This document shows, piece after piece, positions 26,001-39,287 of a stretch of 64,000 nt of DNA. The notes beneath the pieces were generated by a model, which ran no database searches, was not told the DNA's origin, and worked only from the letters and a program-made list of their open reading frames with translations. The stretch is from Strongylocentrotus purpuratus. Its lineage: Eukaryota; Echinodermata; Echinoidea; Camarodonta; Strongylocentrotidae. A program made the position numbers and the translations under genes. Every line of letters starts with the position of its first letter. The first letter of the stretch is position 1. The stretch spans positions 33,606,630 through 33,670,629 of the forward strand of contig NW_022145609.1 of NCBI RefSeq assembly GCF_000002235.5, read 5' to 3'.

Positions 26001-29000
26001 CGTCGTGCTACCAGATTCGTAAAGAATGATTTTAGCAAACGTGCTAGTGTCACTGACATGGTGAAGGATCTGGATGTGGACTCCCTGGAACATGGGCTAG
26101 CCTGTGGGCTAGAATTTGCAAGACTTTTTCTCATGAAGCAGATCCAGAGCGGCCTCTCTGCGATTTCGAATACCCTAACACCTCCTGCTGTTACTAGCTC
26201 TCATCTTTTGTCAACCAGCAATATCCAGCAATTGAACAAGACTTATTGCAGGACATACTTCTTCAAGTTTTCATATTTCCCTCGTGCACGCAAGGACTAA
26301 AAACAATTACCTGATAGCATTATCAACACAGTATCAATTGATTCCTTTTGATCCCCTACACTAAAATTCATGAATGATTGTTCTAGTCCATGACCACGTG
26401 CCTCGTTTCAGTGTCTCTACATGGAATAACAAATCTGTCGACACGTACTGAAGAAAAAGTAGAAGTGCCGTATTCATTGTAAAAAAGCGCTTCATCGGCA
26501 CGAACCAATTTCTCACGTATAATTTATATTTTGAGATCTACGTTATATCTCTTATATGAAAACTAGTCTCAAGGTTTCGAAAAATGCTTAAATTGTTTAC
26601 ATTAACATTTGTTTTGTCGATAACTTCGATTACCTCATATTTTTGAGAAAAATTTAATGTGAAAATGTTGGTATCTAACAGAAAAATATATTTCAACCGA
26701 CTTATTTATCACTCATAGGGCGAAATCTATGTTGTACTTTGTGGAATATTCACGGATAGTCACAGATAACTTAAATAAAATTGTCCCATTGCTCCTTAAG
26801 AATATGTATATTTGTGATATAAATTCTGTTGAATTTCAAAGGTAAATTACCTATCTCACAATTGGTGCCTGTGTAGCCCGGTAAACAGTCGCAAATGTAC
26901 ATGTTAATTAAGTCATCGCATGAAGCTCCGTTGAGACATGGACGACTAACACATTCGTCGGTTTCTGAAAGTAAATTTGGAGAAAGAATTCTGGAATTAT
27001 TAACAGTATATTCCCATTTTATATCGTCTTTTTAATTATTTTTTAAAATATTTTTACTGCTACCGGCACTCTCTCCCCTCTCATACTTTCACTCTCTCCA
27101 TGTAATATGATATTGAACTAAAAGAGCTAAACTGAATTATATGAAAAATATTTTTCCTTCAAAAGATACAAATGGTGTCGAGATCAGGTCAAGGTACAAT
27201 TATGTCACCAAACGACGAAAATTCAGGAGACTTAAGAAAGACCTAGAGACATGCACAGTATCAGATTGATTAAAGTTTAGCTTTTGAGGCAATTTTTAAC
27301 AATCACCATTTCAATCACCATTTCTTCATCACAAAAAGAAATATAATGCAGTGGCGGATCCAGATGGGGCCCTCCCCCCTTTGGCGGCCTTAGAAAAATG
27401 AGAGAACGATAGACCGAAAAGGAGAAAAACAAATCAAACTGAGAAAAAATAAAGAGAAGAAGGGAGGAAAAGGAGAGACAGATAGAAAAACAGAAAAAGT
27501 GATAAAGATGTCTCCTCGAATATAGTAGGGGCTGTACGAGTTTAAAGGAAAAAATACAATTTATATCAATCGTGACGGTAATTTTCTTTATTGCTAAGAG
27601 TTTTCGAGGGCAGATGACAATTATTGTGCATGTTCTGCATTATCTTCCCTCTTATATTTACTCCCGCTCTCTCCATCTTCAAATATGACACGTATCGTCA
27701 CATTTTCATCTACACTTATTAATAATAATACATTTGGTTAATTAAAAAGTAAAGTCATGTTTTTTAGCCAATATTAAATCACAGTGCATCTATTATTTTA
27801 AATCGTAAGCTACTAGTATATACCAGTTAGAATTTTAATACTATGTTCAAATAAATCTTCGTGAATATGTTTATTTGTGATGAAAATTCATTTAAATTTC
27901 TAAGGTAAATTACCTATCGCACAAGTGGGTCCTACGTAGCCCGGTACACAAGTACACGTGAACATGTCGATTTCTTCCTCACAGCTTCCACCATTCATGC
28001 AGGGGTTGCTTTCACATTCATTGATATCTAAAACCAAATATTTAAAAGAAAAACGTAAATTTCTGCACAATCAAGCAAACTGATTCCTGTATGTATAAAA
28101 GCTGTTTTGAAAATAACAGGAGAACTTGCATACATGGAAACAGTACAAAACCTTTGGAATACTAAGGAGTGTAAATGGTGCACAATTGTGTTTGAGCTTA
28201 AAGTCTAGTGACAAAGGGTTATATTTTTTGTTTATTAAAGTACATTGAATCATTCACGTAATGAACTTTATAATTTAATACATTATTATTTTTCTTCTTA
28301 TCATTATAATTATTATCAATATCATTATCATTAATTTCATTACTACAAATAATAATCTGAATTATAACAATACTTATAATAGTAACATTCAAATACTGCT
28401 AAATATTGATGTTTCTAAAGACTGTACTATTATTACGGCATCGGCTGAGCAGCCCTGATAAGGCACTCTGGCATTCGACAAATTTACATTAATTTATATC
28501 ACCTAGGTAAAGAGTGGCAAATATAAATCAATATCTTGTGGTGAGACTAGAACCGCGAACCATGTGACCGACAGTCTGAAGACATTACCACGACACCTCT
28601 ACATAAACCATATATAATCAATATATTATACTCAGTGAAACATGTGTTTTCATTAGTTTTATTATTTGACAGTGAACGATTTAGTTTTTAAATGTCACAC
28701 TGTACTTTAAATGTATAAAACTGCAGAAGATAGATAAAACACAATTTGATATGAATCTATTCTTACCCTCAAATACATGGAAGCCTCCTGGTTGCGAAAA
28801 GCCACCTGGTAGAATATAATTCTTTGGCCATGCATGCTGAGAACCTTCATTTACCCCTATACCATCAAACTTCCAATCGGACCACATCAGAGTTCCATGG
28901 TGGAAGATAATATCAAATGGATGGAGCGTACCATGGGAATTATCTAGAAGGAGTTTACGGTCACTGCCATAGAGGTTTGAGGATTCGATCTTGTCCACTT

Positions 29001-31676
29001 TAGCGTCGCACCAATAGAGCCGTGAACCTGGACAGAAAGTCAAGTTAAAGATGAGATTCGGGCCCTGTTACACAATATTTAGTGATTGATTTTAAGATTG
29101 ATCAATCGTACAGTCCATTGTTTTGAAATCATGGGCATAATTCAATAATAGCAATCGATTGCTAAGTTAATATGTTGTTACTTGGCCAAGGTCCTGCCAC
29201 TGCATTGGAAGTAGCTGGAAAGAAGGACCATAAAAAAGTTGGTAATGGAGAATATGAGAATTGAAAGTTAGTGCGAGGCTCGGAATAATCGGAAAGAAAA
29301 GATGTTGACCCAATCCTGTTGAAAATCATATGCAGTGCACACAGAAATGTGTATATCGGACTAAATATGAATGTGGTATGAAAGGTTGGTCCAAACTTAT
29401 AAGCTATTTTAGTAATTTCTCAGTATGTGAATACGCTGATAAATAACACCTTTTAAGATGAACATGTCTGAAAAGCTAAGTAATTACTGTAAAATGGAAG
29501 TATGTAAAAGTTTTCAAAGCTCACAGACTGTCTGGTAATTGTAAATATTCTTGGAGCTTTATAATTAAGAAACTGTATAACTCGACAGTTGTTATTTATG
29601 ATATTCAGGAAATGGACGACAGCGCCCTCTGGCATGTTCTTATTATAAGTTCTATGCCTTGGCGTCTCAAACTCCGGACTGCAGGTAATATCATTCCGAA
29701 CCGCCCGGGAGGCTCTGCTTTAACAAACAATAATACATTCTTAAAGTGAGGACCGGAAATGTAGGAACATGTAAAGAGACATAAATGAAGAATACCACAA
29801 ACCTAAATATGTAAAGTTTTGAATTTGCCCATTGTTTCAGACCTTTTAAATTTCGTGGAAATCACATCTGGACCGTCAAGAGAATCCTTCCTTATGCTGA
29901 CGACAGAGTTTCATTTCCAGTTCATCTTCAATATTTGTACAATTTCTTTTTCCTTGTTCTTGTACCCAAATCTTACATGTACAAGTTAACTTGAAACGAG
30001 CTTGAAAACCAGCATGGTTTTCCAATTAGAATATGCCTAATTTAGGTTTTGTGTGTATATATAGCGGGGCTGGGTCCAGGGTAGATAGTACATGAGGGAA
30101 GGAAACAATTATTTAAAATTTCTTTTACCACCTGGAAACCACAAATTTGTAGGAGAGTCACTAAATCAGAAAATCTAGCAAATTTAAGTGATTGGATCCT
30201 GCTTCCATTGCTTATGGTGTTTGTTTTAGACTAGTTCCATCATAGGTTTGGTCCCATTGGGTGAAATAATGTGGACTTCATTTCAAACTCACCTTCTCTA
30301 TCATATGTGATACCGTTTGGCCAGCCCAGACCTGTGCTGATAACAACCTGTCGATTATTGCCCGTGAGGTCGCACAATTCTATTTTTGGAGAATCTCCCC
30401 ATTCCGTCCAATAAATCATTCTGAAATCAGATAAGACTCATTTATTATCAAGTAGTTAAATAATCAAATTGAATTTATTTATGTACAGACATTATTTTAA
30501 ATTAAAAAGGCTGGGATTTTAACGTGTCCCCGTAATTCAGTATTGTTCTAAGAAGAGTTGCAAATTAACGTTCGCTTGAAAGGAATTTTGAGTTATGAAA
30601 CGACCAACGTGACTCTGGCTCGCCGAATCAGACAATAAGGGCTAAGAAAGGTACATCGTTAAGTTAGGTTTTTTTTATTTTTTTTATTTTTTACTAAGCT
30701 CCTTAATGAATGTATTTCGCTCGTTTATATGTTAAATTAAAACATGGCCTACACTTTATGATTTGGTTGTTCTTATATCAAGATTTGTCAAAAGCTAAGG
30801 CTGCACAGGTTATGACAATGCGATTTATTGTTGTTCTGCTTGGAGCCAGAAGGGTGTTAATTCACATACTATGAAAAGAGTTAACGCCCTTCTGGCTCTG
30901 AACAGATACTGTGCTCATATTAATTTCTATCTCAAGGGATATTGAAGGCTCCTTCCTACAAAGTAAAGTAATATTACCCTGGTTTTAGCCGAGCTGCCCT
31001 AAGGCACTAAAAGCATTGAAGGACTAACTTCCATCCAAGCACATATTTACTACACCCGGACATAAGTGCCGCGGCGGGAGTCGAACACGAACCATGGAAT
31101 CCACAGTACGACACCCTACCCACTAAACCACAACACCTCTACTGTTCATACAGTCAATCGCAAAACGTGAAGCAATATCAAAATAAAACCTGTTGGTTGA
31201 TACGATGATTATCGCTCTCGGTTTATCGAGGTCTGAAAGAATGTTGTGTCTGCCTGTGCCATTGTGGTGCACTGCTTCTATCGTGTTGTGAAGTGCATCA
31301 GTCCAATATATGGTCTTGGTTTGAACATCAAAGTACATCCCATCGGGTGCTGAATGGGTAACAATTGAGGCACGATAATGACCATTTATTAACAAGAAGA
31401 GGTGCTTTAAATGCGTAATTTAAAAAAAAAACTTTTTGTCGAGTTTGATTGGATTTTAGAGTGGTAACGAATATTCTGTGTTTATCGAAGAAAATGCCAT
31501 TCTTTTCCCGTGATGTATTAGGAGAGAGAGAGAGAGAAAGAGATAGGGGTTGAATCAAGAATTGCGATCGCAAATATTTTGTTCACACAAAAATGACCAT
31601 GCAGTTTTCGTTTTATATTTGAGAGGCATGGTTAGTGACTGACGTAACTTAACTTAAATTCCACGAATTGGTTTCG

Positions 31677-31713
<37 letters not shown>

Positions 31714-34700
31714 AAACATATTAATCGTGAAAAATGTCCAGGCCAAGTACGCAAGATCTAAGGAACAAAGAAGAAATTGCAAATCGAAAATGAGTGACAA
31801 AACATGTTGAACAACTTACTTCCGAGCCCATCTATAACTGTTTTCTGGTTAGTCCCATTAATGCGTGCCGAGTTTATTGAACGGTTAGAACTATCCGTCC
31901 AGTAGACGATGCCATCCACTGGGTCATAATCAACGGCCACGGGAGTTTGTAGACCAGTCAGGGGTAGTTTGGTGAAGGTGAGGTTAGTCGTTGTTGCCAT
32001 GAATATTGCACCTTCGTCTAAGTCGGTTACGAAGACGATGGAATCTGTCATGATTATGATGAACAGTTATACAAATGCAAATGAAAGTCATAATAATGAT
32101 AATAAGAATAATGATACTGATTTATGGGATCCTCTTTACCGAGGGTAGCTGCAATAGTATGTATACTGCTCTTCCTACGAGCCCTGTAATTATCATTACT
32201 CCGGCAATTGCCAGATACCCATTTACAACTAGGTGGAGAGTGACAAATTTTGATTTAATATCTTGCCAAAGGATGTTCGTTAGTGCCAGGATGAGATTCG
32301 AACCCTCAATCCTTGGATTGAGAGTCAAGTAAATGAAGATACATCGTAAAGCATTGACACGTTGAACATTTAACATAGCTTCTAAGTTCCCTCTATAAAT
32401 CCTGTTCACAAATCCAAGCACATTTAAGGTTGATATCATTAGTATTCTGACCAGGTTCATCAGAATAGCAGCTCGCTTCATCCAGGTCGTCGTCACAGTC
32501 TACCAGTCCATCACATCTCCATGATATTGGTATGCAGACCGTATCATTGCATGTGAACTCATCTTCAAGACAATTTTTTCCTGCCTGCCTTTCGTAAACT
32601 TGGCCTGCAGGTGGGGTAATAACATAAACAAAAATTGAGATTATGATAATAATAATAATAGTAATGATAATAATAATAATAATAATAGTAATGAAAATAA
32701 CCAAACTAATAATTATGATAATACTAACAAAAATAGAAATAGTAAAGACAGATAAGTTGGAAGCACATATACAAATAACGAGATGTCTTTTATTTAAGAA
32801 AAAGGAATTCACACTTTGTGTATTTCAGATATATAATTACAGCCAAACAGATGGAGGTGCTTTATGAAAACTTTCGTTTGCCCTCCTAAACAGAATATTT
32901 CGAACTTACTGACCTATTCCTGGGTGTAAGACTGATAAACAGAAAAAAGCGAAACTGAATGCCGACCCTTTTGTTAAAGTATGTCATGTTGAGTCTCGAA
33001 ATAGGCTTATATATCAAGACTTTCACATCTCGTCACAACTAGAATATATAGCATTTAATACAGTCGTTTCATAGGTAAATGGTGTTTATATAACTGTCAT
33101 GAACATTTATCCAACATTCGTGTCGATGGGTATTCATAGTTTTGTTTGAATGACCTTAATCTGCCCATACGCAAATAGTGTCTTCGAACTGGCTCATAGT
33201 AAATTGGATTGATCTTTTACAACTCTCCGCGTTCAACAGGAACTTCCCGATACGCACAGTAGGAACATAAATACTTAAACATCTTATGTGTTAGGTATTC
33301 ATGGGACGACCAAAGTGCTATGTCATGTCACAATTACATGTATTCATTAAAGCAAATAATCACTTGTATCTTTTCGTTGGGCCTAGGAAACCTCTTCATT
33401 TTTAAAATGCCTTCAAATCTGTTCAACTAATTTAATTACCAAAGGTTGATGCTTCTTTTCCTAGTATAGTTTAACAGAACTCCAATTTGCTTATTGTATT
33501 ATTTGTGAAAACCAACACTTTCACCACACAAAATTTGACACTCTCATATTCAAATTTCAAACGTGTGTTTTTGCTCTCTCTGTATTTTAAATACGTCATA
33601 TGCTTGGTTGGGATTTAAACCCTCAACCCTTGGATTGAGAGTTAAGTTAATGAACCACTATACCTCGACTGCTCCACATGATGATGTTACGTAATTGGTA
33701 CTCACCGTAGTAAACATGGATTCCTGTTGCTTTTTGAAACTGGTTCAAGCTTGTAATGCCGGTCGAAGGACCCCCTCTCTTCGCCACGAACCCGATGCCT
33801 CGGTAGGGGCTGTCGTCCGTCCAGAGGGGAGACCCTCCATACCATTCTACATCTACGGGCTTGGTATTCTGGTAGTAAAGAAGAATATGATGGTCTTCAC
33901 CTAGCGGGCCACATGACTCCACTGTTCCTTTTATGTCATCCAAAATGAAAAGACGGGATCCTAGAGCCAACAAAAGAGGTAATGAACAATTATTTCTCTA
34001 TCATATGAAGGAGAATGGGAGAAGTAAAGGAGAGAGCAAGAAGACAGACAAAGAGGGAAACGGAAATACTGGCACAGAGAGGGAAAGATCTCTTGTCTTG
34101 GCGAGTATTAAACTGACACATGATGGATCCTGGTCCGTCCCCAGCTAGCCTAAGATAATCAGATATTTCATCGATAAACTTCTGTACAGACTAGACTACA
34201 CAATCACCTACAATACCTACACACACGCTTGCGCCTGCACGACGCACACAAATCCACCCACACACATGCTTTATACTGTACGTTTTTTAAATTTTTATCC
34301 AACACTATAACAGAAAGTGTACCACAATGATTATTAATCTATCCTGTCCATGGTGATAAATAGGGAATGTTTTAGTGAGTTAAGGAGAATTTGAATTTTG
34401 GACACGCTTCAATCGCTACATTTCAAATCATGCTCACCTTGCCGATCAAATGCCATACTTAATGGAGACAATAAGGATGCTTTCTCAATCGTCTCTGACG
34501 TGCTGTAGAGTTCCTTTCTCCATATTGCAGGAATGGTTCCATTCTGCAATGCATACAGATCTCTGGAAGACATAAGTCAAATGAACCTCAAATGAAATAA
34601 CATCGATGAAAAACAGTTAAACTATTATCACTTTTAGTAGTCAGGACATACAGTGCGTATAAAAAATGTACCAAACTTTGGTAGCTCCTAATTAAAAGGT

Positions 34701-37700
34701 CATAAACTATATGACGTTGAAATCTATTTCACGATGAACAGTAATTTGTTTTCAGCCCAATGATACCCTATTCATACTATTTCTGCCACGGGTGACTGAG
34801 CAGGGTCTTTAATAAGTTTGGTTAAAATCGCCTTGTTCCAAGTTTGGGCTGATGGAACGAATGTAGGTCAGGCCATTATGCATGTGCTTCTTTGGTCTTA
34901 AATCCTTTTAAAAGTTAAATTATGCCTCATGCTTCAGTGCTTCATTGTTTAACATGATGCATTGTATCTAGGCTTTCACATAACCTTGTTTCTTCCATCG
35001 GATAACAGGCTATTAACTTCTTGTCTCTTGGTATTTCTCTGCTCACTTGTCCGCTGTGCTATTTCACACGCGTAAAGAGCATCATGAGTTTATCTCGAAT
35101 AGCGAATGAAAAATCGGTTACTACACCCAATTGCAATAAAGAACAGATGTGATGATAAATGTCAAAGATATTGACACTAGACTATCATTAAAAAAGATAA
35201 CTTCCCAAAAAAAAACGTTAACAATTTTGTGTTACCAGAGGTGAAAAGGTTACGTTAAACATGCAAATAAAGTTAAGATATTAATCATCATCACCAAGAA
35301 AATTTCATAAATTTTGCTCGTAATAAGCATGTCCTTGAGTTTGGGTTGATAATAACACGTTTTCTTTTCAGCTGACTTGTAATGCATTTAAATGAGTGAG
35401 CATTTATTTTTAGAATAAGATGACACACACATAATGACTTTTGACCCACATTCATGGCTTCAGTCAAAACTTTGTAGGATTTTGACAATTCTTTTCTGTG
35501 GCAGCACAGTTATGAATATGGTATCATTAGACACAGTACTAATTAATACCATGTATTTTAATTCAAGGTCACATAGGTTGTAACTTTTGAATAAGAAGCT
35601 TACAAAGTTGGGTACACGTTTTTTAACACTGTATACTAAACTAAAATCTGTACTTTATAAAGCAAAGTCGCCACTCAAAAAAAGAAGTATACGAGATCAA
35701 TTAATATATTTCAAACCCTGTAAAACTATGACCTTTTTGAGATAATGCAAATTATTAAAATATTCCCTATATGCATATGCAACTTGATAACATGTACATT
35801 GTGTACACTAATGTCATTGGATGTTAGCGGATTCTATAAAAATGTGTACTGAATTTGATCATCGAATTTAGTGTCTGGGTTGAACACTGAGCTAAAATCA
35901 CATAAAGAATTAAGATCTACAACGTGTCGTTTTGGATGTTGATGACTAAATATACACGATTTAAAAAGCCTATTAGAATAAATACGTGTTCGGATGTAGG
36001 CAAACAGACGTCAGATGACCTGTGGTACTAAAGCCGCTACTTCCAATGAACGCTGAGTTGTAGCCTTCTTCAAATGTTATACCGGTCTGAGATTCGATGT
36101 ACGCCAGGAATTTAGACTGGGTATTATTGTTAGATCTAGAAGGATATTTTTTAAAATGAAAAGAAATTACAATTGACGTAACATTGAGAAAGTGCGCGAA
36201 AAGGCTACAGACGGATACACTTTTGGGGCATGTCATTAGAAAAATGCAGTAATGAATGAATAAATAATCCGAGGGGCCAGGAAGGGAGGTCGTGGTAGCT
36301 TCGTCAGTATGAAAACGTACAGTTTTAAAGAATGTAAAATAACATATATATATATATGCAGGATTGATTTTCATGGTAGATATACTGTCACCAGATAATT
36401 ATTCGTTGTCTTTAATCAATATAAGCAATAATCAAACAATATTTTAGCAACATCTTCCTGAAAGGAAAATCACGGAATTCTTTTTATTCGTCAAAACCAC
36501 GTCAAAATCCTTACCCGAAATGGTCCTCCCTTGTTCAATGTGACCAGAACCGTTCCGGAATGCACGATTAAGAGTGCCGTTTTCTGCGTCAATCCAAAAG
36601 ATGAGGTCCTCCTCCGGGCTATAGGCCACAGCTACGGGACGGTGTACATTCGGGATTGGTAGCGGGCGGAAATCAAAGGAATCAGCACTGCTTTCGAAGA
36701 TAGCTCCAGCTTCCTCATCACAGACAAATATCAGAGGTGCATATTTCGATCCTGTTTAGTATAGAGAGTGGGAGAGACCTTTAATAATAAACGAAAACAA
36801 TATTTCCAACCACCTATCAAAGCCATTTCAATTTCGATTCATAATTTCCAACGTACGGCCCATAACCAAGAAATATACGGAAGTTGAAACCGAGACTTTT
36901 GCATGGCTCTAAGAAACTTCTACGTGTAATGTCCAATATTTTGTTCTTCTTTTAGGAACACCTAAAACAGGTATTAAGCACTGAAACACTCTGGATTCCG
37001 GGGAATCCCACAGCTTCTTACCAGAGTGAGAAAGAGATTTTGCACAGGGCCTTTGAGAATTTTGAATACATGTTTCTTAGACATTTCTAGCCCCCCCCCC
37101 CCCCACAAAAACAGAAATAAAGAGAGAAGAGAGAAATAAACTTTACATTTTGTGCCTTCATCATGCTCAATGCTTTGACTAACACTTTACGTTAATACCA
37201 TTTTAAAGATTGTACAGGACATTAACTACTTCACATCACTTTGGTTTGCTTGTACGTGTAGTTAATTTTTAAATGACTTTGGAAATGAGGATATTAAGGA
37301 GCTTAGGGTAAAATAATGGCTTGTTGGTTGTAAGCTCCAGAGGGAATCACATTTTTTTTAAAACTAACACAGTTGTGGGAATGAAGAATGAACAAGTTAT
37401 AAAAGGGATAGTAAGCTATTGACCTACTTGAATCACATTTAGATCCGCTGAATCCCTCGGGACAGATGCATATGGAGCCTCTTTCAGACGGAGCACATGT
37501 CCCTCCGTTCACGCATCTGTTAATACATGCATCTGCGACAAAAGACAGAAACTGGTAAGACAAATATATTTTATACGGAGATCCGACATATAATTTTTGC
37601 ACCGGTGACCCTTGTCAAAATTACAGAGTTAGGTTTAGTGTAACAATTAGGTTTTAGGTTAAGGTTAGGATTCAGTCCAAAGTTGAAGTTAGGAGTTTGG

Positions 37701-39249
37701 TTAAATAATGTAGAAATGTACAGAGCACGAAATATCGCCTATGTCATAATACCCTGTTTTCTCCACATTAAAAAAAAACACCTTACTTTGAATATCATCC
37801 TGGTATAGCACACAACATCGTTATGACATCTTCTGTTAAAGCTTATCAACACTAGTGTGACTAGGAGGAATTAGACCACACAGCGAGGTCACTGACAGGT
37901 GGCTATCTCATCATCTCAGCTCTCAAATAACATAAGAAAAAGAGGATCATGGGGGACCAACAGGCACCGATCGGGGAAGTTTTCTATATAGAGGGAGCAA
38001 GTAGCTACAAGTAGGACAGTGGGGCTTTAATATGACAGAGAAAACAATCCTATTTTTTTCATCATCAACGTTTGTAATCTTGAGTAGAATCACGCCAATT
38101 CGGGCCTATATTGGCAACATTATGACTTCGAGCATGAAGATATGAAACCCAAAATATTTCACATTAAAATTGTTATGTCTACTATCAAATTAGAATCATA
38201 TTTTGTGTATCATTTAGGCTCACCGTATTCCAACATTATAACGTCAAGCATAAAGATATGAAAACCAAACTATTTTGCATATCAAAAGTTGTCTACAAAG
38301 GCAATTTGTCTATCACGTATTTAGTGGCGGGTGTTGCAGTTATAGATCACAATGTAAAACAAAACATTTTACTTGTAAATTGGTTTGTTAAACAAACCTT
38401 TTTTTGTCATGCTATTTATTGTTTTCTTTTTATTGATGGTCATTTGAAGTGTCGTGGTCGAGTGGTTTAAGGCGCTTGACTGGAGATGCGAAGGTCGAGG
38501 GTTCGAATCCCGACACGGCACTAATATCCTTTGGCAAGATATTAACCTGCACTTGCTACTCTCCACCCAGGTGTTAAATGGGTACCCGGTAGGATGCGAC
38601 CGTCCTTGTTGGTCAAACAGTTTTTGAGCGTCATGTATCGCCTGGCTGGAATGCTCCCCTGGGAGTGGAGATTGTGCACACAGTGTGTGCGAGCAAGCAC
38701 TGAATCCAATGACCGGGGTAATAGTATATTTGTAAAGCGCTTAGAGACATTTGTAATAAGCGCTATATATAAAAATTAAATATTATTATTATTATTATAG
38801 CGTAGATTTTGGAGTTAGTTTAAAAATCGTTATAAGTTTTACCATATTACGCTAAAAAAAAATATAAATAATAATAATAATTAAAACAAATAGAATAATA
38901 ATAGTAGTTAAAATTCATGCACTATATAAATAATCTCATGTACTAACTCCTAACTCATATAAACTAATAAAGCCCACAAGTGTTTTGCTTTTGCCTGTTT
39001 TTTCAGTTGTTTTTCTCCTAATATACGTTAACAAACAAATAAATAAATAAACCCTCTAGAACATACAGGTACACGACGCCCCCTTGTCTATGCCATAGTG
39101 TTCTAGGTTGAGTTTATCAACCGGGAAGCGTACGGCGTAACGTAACTCGCTACGTTACGCCGTACGCCGTACGTTACGCCATATTAGGCATCGTAGAAAG
39201 GACAGGGCCAGCGTGAGTTGGAACTGTGTGCGGATCGTGGTTTAATTTG

Positions 39250-39287
<38 letters not shown>

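Larger units (their letters stand above)
24980..28030. repeat. Triplicated EGF exon with flanking intron
   Basis: The introns next to the exons at 24650-25042, 26851-26964 and 27914-28027 share long stretches: AAGTAAATTTGGAG then AAGAATTCTGGAATTATTAA after two of them, and GGTAAATTACCTATC at two donors. The EGF part was multiplied together with about 1 kb of intron. Confidence 0.75.

Noticed and set aside
36003-36136. Exon-like segment ([20 protein letters not shown]) with AG and GT borders in the propeller-2 intron
   Set aside because: Its phase (2 to 1) fits neither neighbour and it lacks clear YWTD features. Kept as a possible exon for transcript testing only.
38452-38525. A tRNA gene of the Leu/Ser type
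   Set aside because: A and B boxes and acceptor ends are present, but the anticodon arm does not fold well and a SINE body with an ATT tail follows.
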